From contig NZ_JAMQBK010000031.1 in assembly GCF_023701485.1 (NCBI RefSeq), positions 1 to 64,000 on the forward strand: a stretch of 64,000 nt of DNA, in the 5' to 3' direction. The notes below the pieces were generated by a model. It made no database searches and was not told where the DNA came from. It worked only from the letters and a program-made list of their open reading frames with translations. Both the position numbers and the translations under genes were made by a program. This stretch comes from Aporhodopirellula aestuarii (lineage in GTDB: Bacteria; Planctomycetota; Planctomycetia; Pirellulales; Pirellulaceae). This document shows positions 51,541 through 59,490 of the stretch, in pieces; within the stretch, counting starts at the first letter, position 1; each line of letters starts with the position of its first letter.

Positions 51541-53145
51541 TCAGGAGTCGATTTCGACTCGTTCGCCGTGACTGTCCCGGCAATCGACTTCGAGGTGTTC
51601 GGGGAACAACCCTTCGCTGCCGAGGATCTGCACGGTCATGTTACCGACGTCTTCCATTTCAGTTACGGCACGGCGTTTCTTGTTGTTCAGGAACGCGGCG
51701 ACGGCGTCGTTGACGCGGACGGTGACTCGCACAATGTGCTTGTTCTTGACCGCCAGAGCGAGCATGCGAACAACTTCGATCGACATGCTCTCGGGGGTTT
51801 TGACGAGACCCCGGCCTTTGCAGCACGGGCAATCTTGATAGATGCTGCGTTTGAGGCTGGGGCGAATCCGTTGACGCGTCATTTCGATCAAGCCGAACGG
51901 ACTCGTCCGCAGAATTTTGGTACGGGCACGATCCTTAGCCATGGCGTCCCGCAGCACTCGCTCGACTTTGCGACGATAACTTTCTTTACGCATGTCGATG
52001 AAGTCGTTGACGATCACGCCGCCGAGGTCGCGCAGACGAAGCTGCCGCGCGATTTCTTTGGCGGCTGAGACGTTCAATCGGAACGCGTTTTCATCGGCCG
52101 AAGCGTTGCCCCGGAAGTTTCCGCTGTTGACGTCAATCGCAACCAAAGCCTCGGTGGGGTCGATCACGATCGATCCACCGTCTTTGAGTTGGACTTGGCG
52201 TTGATTGATTTTCACAATCTCTTCTTCGAGATTGTATTTATGGAACAGCGGGACGGCACCGTCGTAGAACTTCAAGCGATCGACGACGCGTGGCATGACG
52301 CTTTTGAGGAAGTCGCGTGCCTTGTTATACGACTCTTCTTCGTCAATCAGGATGTGATCGATGTCATCGCTATAGATATCGCGAATCGTCCGGATAATCA
52401 GATCGCTCTCTTCGTAGATTTCGCCCGGTTCGGTTGTTGTTTCGATACGCCGCGCGATCGCTTTCCAGAGACGCAGGAGGTAGTCCATGTCGCGGTGCAG
52501 TTCATCTTCGCTGCGACCGGCACCGGCGGTGCGGACGATGAACCCAAGTCCCTTGGGCGGGTTACAGGCGTGAAGTGCTTTCTTGAGACGCTTGCGATCG
52601 TCTTCATCTTCGATCTTACGGCTGACTCCGACGCGGGAGAGCGCTGGCATCAAAACAAGGTATCGGCCGGGGATCGAGATGTATGTGGAGAGAGTGGGGC
52701 CTTTGGTGCCAATGCCTTCTTTGATGACTTGGACGAGTACTTCGTCGCCGCGTTTGAAGATCTCTTGAATGGGTGGCTTGATCCGTGGTCGTCCGCCTTT
52801 GAAGACTCGTGAGCTACCGCGTCCGCTTTCACGGTTACGCGCGGCCGAAGCGGCGGCCATCTCGTCGGACTCCCGCATGATTTCTTCAGGGTCGTAACCA
52901 CCTTGGCGAAAGTATTGTGGTTCGACGTCACTGATGTGGAGGAACCCGTTTCGTCCGACGCCGAAGTCTACGAACGCCGCTTGGATACTCGGTTCCAAGT
53001 TGACGATTTTTCCTCGGTAGATATTGCCTGCGAACGCTTCGACGCTTTTTCGCTCCACGTAAAGTTCTTCAAGCACATTGTCTTCGACCACCGCGATGCG
53101 GCTTTCTTCAGGCTGAAGCACATTGATGAGCATTTCACGTTTCAT
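51541..53145 (-). CDS. rng: Ribonuclease E/G family endoribonuclease
   Basis: The 534-residue protein has an S1 domain (about 35-170), the AIDVNSG block with Asp338 and the VNDFIDM block with Asp381; these are the metal-binding catalytic pair. The CPCC zinc-link (Cys439, Cys442) follows. A stretch of about 50 residues (75-128, basic and Glu-rich) is inserted in the S1 domain. No long C-terminal scaffold is present, so it resembles RNase G or short RNase E. It cuts single-stranded RNA in mRNA decay and rRNA maturation. The TIGR03936-type gene precedes it. Confidence 0.92.
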   Translation of the reverse strand: MKREMLINVLQPEESRIAVVEDNVLEELYVERKSVEAFAGNIYRGKIVNLEPSIQAAFVDFGVGRNGFLHISDVEPQYFRQGGYDPEEIMRESDEMAAASAARNRESGRGSSRVFKGGRPRIKPPIQEIFKRGDEVLVQVIKEGIGTKGPTLSTYISIPGRYLVLMPALSRVGVSRKIEDEDDRKRLKKALHACNPPKGLGFIVRTAGAGRSEDELHRDMDYLLRLWKAIARRIETTTEPGEIYEESDLIIRTIRDIYSDDIDHILIDEEESYNKARDFLKSVMPRVVDRLKFYDGAVPLFHKYNLEEEIVKINQRQVQLKDGGSIVIDPTEALVAIDVNSGNFRGNASADENAFRLNVSAAKEIARQLRLRDLGGVIVNDFIDMRKESYRRKVERVLRDAMAKDRARTKILRTSPFGLIEMTRQRIRPSLKRSIYQDCPCCKGRGLVKTPESMSIEVVRMLALAVKNKHIVRVTVRVNDAVAAFLNNKKRRAVTEMEDVGNMTVQILGSEGLFPEHLEVDCRDSHGERVEIDS

Positions 53146-53224
53146 AAATAAATTCCCCTCATTAGGGTGTTGAGATCAGCTGGATGCCGCCATCCCTCCA
53201 AGGGTGGCCGCATGGACGCCGACG

Positions 53225-53947
53225 TTACGAGTGTTTCAATTCGCCCTTCAGATCCATACCGGTACGAACGAGCGTCGCACCTCTTTCGGGCCAGTCACTC
53301 AAACCGAGCAGATCCAGAATGTCTTGAATTTTCAAAGACGCTCCGTCTCCAGTCACGATCCGAACGACGAGTTTGTCTGTTTGCAGATCGAGTAAGGGCA
53401 GTTGCGTGGCCACGTGGGCGGTCACCGTTTTCCCTTTCCGCTCGATCGATACGGTTTCTTCTTGCTTGATTCGATTGATGGCTTGTTCAACACGGGCCGA
53501 TTCTTCGTCGTCGAAATCGTCCGGCAGTGTGACGGCATAATTCATCGCCGCGAGTTGCGACTTGCCGTCGGCGAGGTCGACGCGGGAGACCGAGTTGATG
53601 GTAAGCCCGGGCTGGTCATCGAGCTGTAATCTCTCCAGCAGTTTTTCAGCCGGCCAGTCTTCACGGAGTTCGAGGTCGAGTACTTCGTCGAGACTTTCCA
53701 CGCCAAGAGACAACGCCGACGGAAATTGCATCCGCGGTTTCGGATTGAACCCTTCCGTCATGGAAAATGGCAGCTCGGCGCGGCGTCCGATACGTTCCCA
53801 AAGATTGGCCAGGTCCCGATGGCTGATCCAACGAAGCAGCCCGGTTTTGGCGAATCGAACGCGGTAGCGATAGCGAGGTGTGCCGACCGGTTGAAGGTTT
53901 GGCGACGGGTTGCTGTTGGAGCGAGGATGGCGTCGGGAGCGACTCAT
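53225..53947 (-). CDS. TIGR03936/DUF2344 radical SAM-linked protein
   Basis: The 240-residue protein has the family blocks RYRVRFAKTGLLRWISHRDL, FNPKPRMQFPSALSLGVES and DEVLDLELRE. TIGR03936 proteins are usually next to, or fused with, a B12-binding radical SAM protein and near RNase E/G; here the RNase gene is next but no radical SAM gene is in the window. Their role is undetermined, possibly in tRNA or translation-linked modification. The start ATG overlaps the ptsI stop by 4 bp, so it is coupled to the PTS enzyme. A polar Arg/Ser/Asn tract opens the protein. Confidence 0.85.
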   Translation of the reverse strand: MSRSRRHPRSNSNPSPNLQPVGTPRYRYRVRFAKTGLLRWISHRDLANLWERIGRRAELPFSMTEGFNPKPRMQFPSALSLGVESLDEVLDLELREDWPAEKLLERLQLDDQPGLTINSVSRVDLADGKSQLAAMNYAVTLPDDFDDEESARVEQAINRIKQEETVSIERKGKTVTAHVATQLPLLDLQTDKLVVRIVTGDGASLKIQDILDLLGLSDWPERGATLVRTGMDLKGELKHS

Positions 53948-55689
53948 TGCATCACCAATTCGGGAGCCAAGTCGGCGAGACGGTCAAGAAGATACAAATC
54001 CACGTCACGTGCCGATTCGAGTTTGCGCACTCGTTCGGCGATCGCTTCACACTGCTCGATGGACACGTTGCGGATCGCCTTTTTGACCCGCGGTAACGCC
54101 GACGGTGGCACGCTCAAGTTGCGAACCCCCATACCAAGCAGCAACAACGCGCGGGCGGGATTGCTACTCATTTCACCGCACACGCTGATCGGCGTTTGTG
54201 TTTGGTCGGCCACATCAATACTGGCTTGGATCAACCGCAGCACCGCCGGATCGCTTGACTGGTACAAGTCGGCAACGGATTCGTTGGATCGATCAACCGC
54301 AAGGGTGTACTGCGCCAGATCGTTGGTGCCGATGCTAAAAAAGTCAACTTCGCAAGCGAAGTGATCGAGCATGATCACCGCGGCAGGCACTTCTACCATC
54401 ATGCCGACGGGCAAGTCACTGCGGAAAGGAATGCCAGCTTCTTTCAAATCTTCGGCGACGACGTTGAGCAGCATGCGGGCTTGGCGGAGCTCCGCGATCG
54501 TCGTGATCAAAGGAAACATGACGCGAACGTCGCCGAGCGCGGCGGCTCGCAGGACGGCGCGGAGCTGCGGGCGGAAGAGATCGAGATTGCGAAGCGACAG
54601 GCGGATGCTGCGTAGCCCCAGGAAAGGGTTGTTTTCCTCCTGGCTGCGTTTGCCGTGCCCCATTTTATCGGCACCGAGATCGAGTGTTCGGATGACGACA
54701 GGGCGCCCATTCATCTGCTCGATGACTTCGGCGTAGGCTTGGTAATGGTCCTCTTCGCTGGGTTCCTCATCCGAGGAAAGGTACAGGAATTCGGTGCGGT
54801 AGAGGCCGATGCCGTCAGCCCCGCGTTGCAGGCAGGCGGCGGTTTCGTGCGGGAACTCGATGTTTGCGTTGAGCGAGATTCGGGTTCCGTCGGTGGTGGT
54901 CGCCGGCAGCTGGCTCTGCTGTGCCAGTCGCTGCGCCAGAGAACGGCGGTACTCAGCCCGTTGGCGATAGTGTTCGAGAACTTCTTCGGTCGGGTCGATA
55001 ATCAATCGGCCGCGATCTCCGTCGACGATGACGCAGTCGGCGCCCGCGATAACGGGGAGAAACTCCCCGATTCCGACCACGGCAGGGATTTCGAGTCCCT
55101 TGGCAACGATCGCGGTGTGACCGCCAGGGCCGCCGATTTCGGTGCAGAAGCCTTTGACGAATTCCCGGTTGAGCCCCGCGGTCTCGCTCGGAGTTAGCAT
55201 GCGGGAAAGAACGATGACCGGTTCATTCAGGTCCTGCAGCGGTTGCCGGGTAACGGCACCGAGCTGCGTAAGCAATTGCCGCTCGATATCGAGTACGTCT
55301 TGGGCACGATCGGCCAAGAAGGGGTTCTCGAGTTTCTGCAGCGCCGAGGCGTAATTGTGTAGCACGCCGCTGACGGCGAACGCGGCAGATTGCCGTTCTT
55401 CGCCGATACGTTTTTCCAGTTCGCTGTGAAGCCGCGGGTCGTGCAGCATCTGCAGCTGAGCTGCGAAAATATCGCCGGTCTGTCGACCGGCCGTTGCGGT
55501 GGTTTCGAGCCGGCTCTGCTCGAGCTGTTCCGAGACGACATCAACGGCCTCGCGCAGACGCGCGAATTCATCGTCAACGTCCGCCGCGGGGACGATGCAC
55601 CGCGGGATTCGATAGCCATCAGCGTCGAGCACCAAGGCGGACGCAATGGCAACGCCCGGTGAAACGGGAATGCCTTGTAGTTCCAGCAT
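53944..55689 (-). CDS. ptsI: PTS enzyme I (phosphoenolpyruvate-protein phosphotransferase)
   Basis: From the ATG at 55689 the protein has 581 residues, the usual length for sugar-type EI. GIPVSPGVA opens the swivelling domain. The active-site His is His191 in GGPGGHTAIVAKG, the aromatic R-T-L-D-L-G-A-D-K block lies at about 334-342, and Cys504 in SVCGEMSSNP is the catalytic Cys. There is no GAF domain in front, unlike the PtsP form of EI. EI moves phosphate from PEP to HPr. HPr is 499 bp upstream, and EIIA lies further up. The DUF2344 gene overlaps its stop. Confidence 0.95.
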   Translation of the reverse strand: MLELQGIPVSPGVAIASALVLDADGYRIPRCIVPAADVDDEFARLREAVDVVSEQLEQSRLETTATAGRQTGDIFAAQLQMLHDPRLHSELEKRIGEERQSAAFAVSGVLHNYASALQKLENPFLADRAQDVLDIERQLLTQLGAVTRQPLQDLNEPVIVLSRMLTPSETAGLNREFVKGFCTEIGGPGGHTAIVAKGLEIPAVVGIGEFLPVIAGADCVIVDGDRGRLIIDPTEEVLEHYRQRAEYRRSLAQRLAQQSQLPATTTDGTRISLNANIEFPHETAACLQRGADGIGLYRTEFLYLSSDEEPSEEDHYQAYAEVIEQMNGRPVVIRTLDLGADKMGHGKRSQEENNPFLGLRSIRLSLRNLDLFRPQLRAVLRAAALGDVRVMFPLITTIAELRQARMLLNVVAEDLKEAGIPFRSDLPVGMMVEVPAAVIMLDHFACEVDFFSIGTNDLAQYTLAVDRSNESVADLYQSSDPAVLRLIQASIDVADQTQTPISVCGEMSSNPARALLLLGMGVRNLSVPPSALPRVKKAIRNVSIEQCEAIAERVRKLESARDVDLYLLDRLADLAPELVMQ

Positions 55690-56188
55690 CGCGATCGATG
55701 CTTTTTGAATCCAATTCGTGTCGGTCTGTTGGGTCGCCTTGATCAGGCGGGTCAACAGGCGGTCAGGTGCAGTATCCGCTTGGGAAACCCGTATTCGCTC
55801 CGTTCAACGGTGCCCAGTCGGCGATGACGCCAATCGGGGCTGCCAATTGCATGTTGAAAACGACGATGTGATTCACCGGTCGATCTTCCCAAATCAACAT
55901 TCCCGTGGTGTGGCGATGGGGCCGACGGGTGTGCAGCAGAGGGGAGGAGACGACTCGTTATCAACACGGCCGTCGGTGTGACGGAGCGGAAGCGTGGGTT
56001 TATGTGTGGGTAGAGGTCCTGTTGAAATTGGAAGCAAAAAGCATCCTGTGATCTCTTGTAAAAAGTAGGTTGTCAGGGAGCGTTCCGGGGAACGCAGTTG
56101 CGTCGTCCTGGAGCATTCGGGACGGTTATCATGTCGACGAGTGGACCAGGTGGATGTGTCAAAACGGGGTGAGCCAAACCGTTCGTGG
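55690..56188. other. Non-coding gap between ptsH and ptsI
   Basis: About 499 bp lie between ptsH and ptsI on the same strand. No tRNA or clear small gene is visible; minus-strand frames here lack character. The gap is large for an operon and may contain a ptsI promoter. Confidence 0.45.
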
Positions 56189-56500
56189 TTACTGAGACGG
56201 CTGACCCAATTCGTGGAACCCGAGTTCGAACAGTTCACCGATTGCCGCGAGGGCTGCTTCGGCGTCGTGCCCTTGGGCAGTCAATTGCAGTTCGGTCCCC
56301 TCGGTTGCGCCCAGCGTCAGCAAAGACAAAATGCTGCGGCAATCAACTTTCTCAGAACCTTTTTGGATCATAATGGTCGAATCAAACCCCTCCGCACATC
56401 GAACAACCAGGTCGGCTGGGCGGGCATGCAACCCCTGCGGGTTGATGATAACCACAGTTTTTTGAAGCTGCGTTGGCTCGTCGGGCGGGTTCTGGTTCAT
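56189..56500 (-). CDS. ptsH: HPr-family phosphocarrier protein
   Basis: The 103-residue protein has GLHARPAD with the phosphorylated His at residue 25. VDCRSILSLLTLGA follows, whose Ser51 is where Ser46 would be in Gram-positive HPr. EI at 53944-55689 would phosphorylate it, and it would pass phosphate to the EIIA proteins here. A Gln/Pro-rich N terminus (about 15 residues) precedes the core. It lies 179 bp after ptsN on the same strand. No HPr kinase or sugar permease is in the window. The retained Ser leaves open an HPr-kinase type of control. Confidence 0.93.
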   Translation of the reverse strand: MNQNPPDEPTQLQKTVVIINPQGLHARPADLVVRCAEGFDSTIMIQKGSEKVDCRSILSLLTLGATEGTELQLTAQGHDAEAALAAIGELFELGFHELGQPSQ

Positions 56501-56679
56501 ATGTTCACCAGGTGGCCGGGTGATGGCGGGATTTTGACCGATATGGCGCCGAAGGGGAATCCCTTTGGCGTCGTGGATCGCTGATTTTTCGGGATAGACA
56601 TCGTCGGAGCGGAGCCCAGGAATAGGGTCAATAGTTGGCCGGAGTCGCTGGGGGTCGGCTGTGCGGCGTTGTCTTCGGT

Positions 56680-57159
56680 TTAGCCAGCAGCGAATTGGTT
56701 ATCGTCGGCTTCCTGCAGCAATTGCTGGATATCGTCTGGCGTCTTGCTCTGCTTGAGGAATCGGCAGAACGACTCGTCGCGAAGTTGTCGCGAGATGTTT
56801 TCCAGGGCCCGGAGGTGATCGCCGGGGCGTTCGGGGGGGCTGATAAGGAGGAAGAACAACTGGACGCGTTCTCCGTCGAGGGAATCAAAGTCGACACCGA
56901 CTTCACTGACACCGACGGTTCCGACGAGTTCGGGGACGCTGGGGTGCTTGGTGTGGGGGACGGCGACGCCACGGCCGATGCCGGTGCTGCCGAGTTCTTC
57001 CCGTTTCATGATTGCGGCAATGATGTCGTCGCGTTGGTCAGCGGCGATTTCACCGGCGTCCAGCAGCGATTGGACGAGCTCGTCGATCACAGCCTCTTTG
57101 GTGGTGGACTGCAGGTTGGCGCGGATTGCGTCTTTCTTGACAAAGTCAGAGAACTTCAT
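56680..57159 (-). CDS. ptsN: PTS IIA-like nitrogen-regulatory protein
   Basis: The 159-residue protein begins FSDFVKKDAIRAN, and the EIIA motif GRGVAVPHTKH carries His69, the phosphorylated residue. LGSTGIG precedes it and LFFLLISPP follows, both typical of PtsN. PtsN regulates potassium transport, nitrogen or carbon responses in various bacteria, not sugar uptake. It lies 64 bp after hpf and 179 bp before ptsH on the same strand, similar to proteobacterial rpoN operons, in which hpf, ptsN and an HPr also occur. No rpoN is visible here. Confidence 0.92.
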   Translation of the reverse strand: MKFSDFVKKDAIRANLQSTTKEAVIDELVQSLLDAGEIAADQRDDIIAAIMKREELGSTGIGRGVAVPHTKHPSVPELVGTVGVSEVGVDFDSLDGERVQLFFLLISPPERPGDHLRALENISRQLRDESFCRFLKQSKTPDDIQQLLQEADDNQFAAG

Positions 57160-57223
57160 AGCAAAGAGTTATGTCTTGGGTTGGGATGGAATGTATGTGG
57201 ATGTCGGGGCGAAGGGAGTTGTT

Positions 57224-57568
57224 TTACTCGTCGTCGCCGACATCTGCTGTTTCAACGTGTTTATGGTCTGCCGTTCGGTTGCCCGTTTTACGTGCTTTGA
57301 GCTTGCGTAATTGCTGCTCTACCTTGGGAATCGCGTTGTCTAACGCCGCGAGTACGTTGCTCGCTTCGGCTCGAGCGATGGAATCTTCAGCGTGCTCGGC
57401 GGAAACCTTGATTTCGACGACTGGTTTGTCCAACTGTTTCAAGTCGATGGTGACCTCGATCGCGTTGATCCGGTCATACAATCGCCGAAGCCTGATCGCC
57501 TTTTCCTCAATCAGTTCCTGATCCCCAGGCTGAAGAGTGCCGTGGCGGGCTGAAACATTCACCTGCAT
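57224..57568 (-). CDS. hpf: Ribosome hibernation promoting factor (short HPF/RaiA family)
   Basis: From the ATG at 57568 the protein has 114 residues; 17 upstream in-frame residues are unlikely to be translated. It begins MQVNVSARHGTL, and the LEEKAIRLRRLYDRI-type helix and the strand VEIKVSAEHAE follow. HPF-type proteins bind the small ribosomal subunit and inactivate ribosomes in stress or stationary phase. The absence of a long C-terminal domain makes it the short type. It is the first gene of the hpf-ptsN-ptsH series. The dyads at 57661-57698 lie about 100-130 bp upstream. Confidence 0.92.
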   Translation of the reverse strand: MQVNVSARHGTLQPGDQELIEEKAIRLRRLYDRINAIEVTIDLKQLDKPVVEIKVSAEHAEDSIARAEASNVLAALDNAIPKVEQQLRKLKARKTGNRTADHKHVETADVGDDE

Positions 57569-58062
57569 GTTCAAACTCGTTTGATTAGAGAATCCGCTCG
57601 TCAATATTCCCGCACGCATGGTCGAAGCCGGCTCACGGTCGGTGGTCTCTAGCGGTCAGAGAACATCGATGTTCATCTGAAATTGATCACGGATCAATAG
57701 TGTGATGACCGCGGGAGGGTAAACTACAGCCTAGCCGAATCCAGGCGTCTCGAATAGCGATACTAGGGGTCATTTTTGCTCACGAGGGGAAATTCTGTCG
57801 CAGGTGGATGGTGAGATTGCGAGAAATGGGGCAGTCTTGGCAATATTTCTCAGAACTTTTCTCCGCCGCGTCCCCATGACAAAACGGACTGCAGCGGATA
57901 ACCTTCGTGATCTATTTCATCCTGGCTCCGTGATCGTTTGATTTCCCCCTCACTCCGCCGCTTCGCCTGTCGGGCAGTGGCTGACTCGTAAGGGGCGAAT
58001 CCGATCCCGCTTCGGGTGGATTTTCCATGAACCCCATCCACTAACCCCCACAGCTGAGATTT
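57569..58062. other. Divergent leader between hpf and the Lys-rich gene
   Basis: About 490 bp between divergent genes. It holds the two dyads at 57661-57698 and otherwise no tRNA, riboswitch or convincing gene. It should contain the promoter of the hpf-pts group and that of the Lys-rich protein. Confidence 0.5.
57661..57698. promoter_or_regulatory. Two tandem palindromes upstream of hpf
   Basis: GAACATCGATGTTC (57661-57674) is a perfect 14-bp palindrome. ATTGATC-ACG-GATCAAT (57682-57698) is a perfect 7-bp dyad with a 3-bp spacer. They are 7 bp apart and lie 93-130 bp before the hpf ATG. They may be operators for the hpf-pts group or for the divergent gene. Confidence 0.4.
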
Positions 58063-58353
58063 ATGGCTCGGAAGGTCGTCAATCGGCAGGCAAAAGCAGC
58101 CGAAGCAGATGCTGCTGAAAAGCTGGCAGCCGAGGTCAAACGCAAGAAAGCCTCCAAACGCAAAACCAAAAAGGCTGCCGCTGATGTGCGGCTGCGCCTC
58201 TATTGGGGCGTTTTCAGCCAAAATCTGAAGCGGGTCGCCGTTTTTGATTTTGACAAGCAATCCGAGGCCGTTAAGCGAGCCGAAGAATTGAGCAAAGGAG
58301 GCAAGTCGCCTCACTTTGTCCAAAAAGTCAAAGAAGAGATCAAGCCGGAGTGA
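58063..58353 (+). CDS. Small Lys-rich protein of unknown function
   Basis: The 96-residue protein has a basic first half (Lys/Arg/Ala-rich, residues 1-40). The second half (RLYWGVFSQNLKRVAVFDFDKQSEAVKRAEEL) is mixed, with a WGVF-like strand. I do not recognise a family, though the form recalls short conserved planctomycete proteins. Its stop overlaps the agmatine deiminase start (GTGA, 4 bp), so the two are translationally coupled. The basic stretch could bind nucleic acid. It was noted as a real gene because of the coupling and codon use. Confidence 0.65.
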   Translation: MARKVVNRQAKAAEADAAEKLAAEVKRKKASKRKTKKAAADVRLRLYWGVFSQNLKRVAVFDFDKQSEAVKRAEELSKGGKSPHFVQKVKEEIKPE

Positions 58354-59450
58354 GTCCGGGCGAACCCCATTCTTCTGCGGGAGAAGGCGCGCCTTCCCGG
58401 CCACTGCGACGGTTCCCCGCGCAGTGGGAACCCTGCGACGCCGTCTGGCTGGCTTGGCCGCACAACCTCGAAACGTGGCCTGGCCATTTCGAAGGAGTCC
58501 CCGAAGCTTTCGCGGTCTTTGCCCACGCGATCGCGGAGTCAACGCCCGTCAAAATTCTCGCGAGTGGGGACCTCGCCGGCCAGTGCCGCGAAATCCTGCG
58601 ATTGACCGCGGCGGGCCGAAAACCACAGCAATTGCCGCGAGAAATCGAAATCGTGGACATCCCCACGAACGATTGCTGGATCCGTGACTACGGGCCGACG
58701 TTCGTCCACGAAGGCGACTCGCTATTGGCAGTGAAATGGCACTTCAATGCCTGGGGTGGGAAATACTTTCCTCACGACCTCGATGCTGCCGCGGGAGCAC
58801 AGATCGCCCGCGCCGCAGGGCTGAGGCTCTTGCGGGCAGACCTCACGCTGGAAGGCGGTGCCCTCGAAACCGATGGTGCGGGCCGATTGCTTCTGCACGC
58901 CGCGTGTGTACTCGACCCCGCCCGGAACCCTGGCTTGACGGCCCAGCAGTGCGCCGAGCGTATGCACCAATATCTCGGTGTGGAAGAAATTCTCTGGATC
59001 GATGGTGGACTGATCCCCGGCGATGATACCGATGGGCACATCGATCAGATTGCCCGGTTTGTCGATCGTGAAAATGTCGTTGTCGCGGTTGCCGAAAATA
59101 ATGAAGTGCCGTTTGCCGAGGCGCTCGAAGCCAATTTTCGTCAGGTCAAGTTATGGGGCACCGAAACGAACCCGGGCGTGACGGCGCATCGCCTGCCGGT
59201 CCCGCCGCCGCGAACGATCGACGGGCATAGCGTTCCGCAGAGCTATTGCAATTTCCTTCGGCTCGGGCCAGATCGGATTCTCGTTCCCACGTTTGCGGTG
59301 CCGGATAGCGATGACCGGGCACTCGGCATTTTGCGCGATCTCTGCCCCGGGGTAGATATCCAGGGGATTCCATGCGAGAAGATTGCCTGGGGACTGGGTG
59401 CGTTGCACTGCGCGAGCTGTCATCAACCCGCCGTGCCCCGCATCGGCTAG
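58350..59450 (+). CDS. aguA: Agmatine deiminase / peptidyl-arginine deiminase-family protein
   Basis: The 366-residue protein starts at a GTG at 58350. The family blocks are DCWIRDYGPTF (Asp113), LEGGALETDG, DTDGHIDQIARF (His230) and GALHC (Cys354, the nucleophile). Agmatine deiminase converts agmatine to N-carbamoylputrescine in putrescine synthesis. Motif fit is strong, but the agmatine-specific role over a related deiminase is inferred. The GTG start is in the stop of the upstream Lys-rich gene. The mgtE start is 40 bp downstream, so the three may be co-transcribed. Confidence 0.88.
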   Translation: MSPGEPHSSAGEGAPSRPLRRFPAQWEPCDAVWLAWPHNLETWPGHFEGVPEAFAVFAHAIAESTPVKILASGDLAGQCREILRLTAAGRKPQQLPREIEIVDIPTNDCWIRDYGPTFVHEGDSLLAVKWHFNAWGGKYFPHDLDAAAGAQIARAAGLRLLRADLTLEGGALETDGAGRLLLHAACVLDPARNPGLTAQQCAERMHQYLGVEEILWIDGGLIPGDDTDGHIDQIARFVDRENVVVAVAENNEVPFAEALEANFRQVKLWGTETNPGVTAHRLPVPPPRTIDGHSVPQSYCNFLRLGPDRILVPTFAVPDSDDRALGILRDLCPGVDIQGIPCEKIAWGLGALHCASCHQPAVPRIG

Positions 59451-59490
59451 AGACGCCCTATCGCATTCATTCCATCTCTGGAACTTTGAC

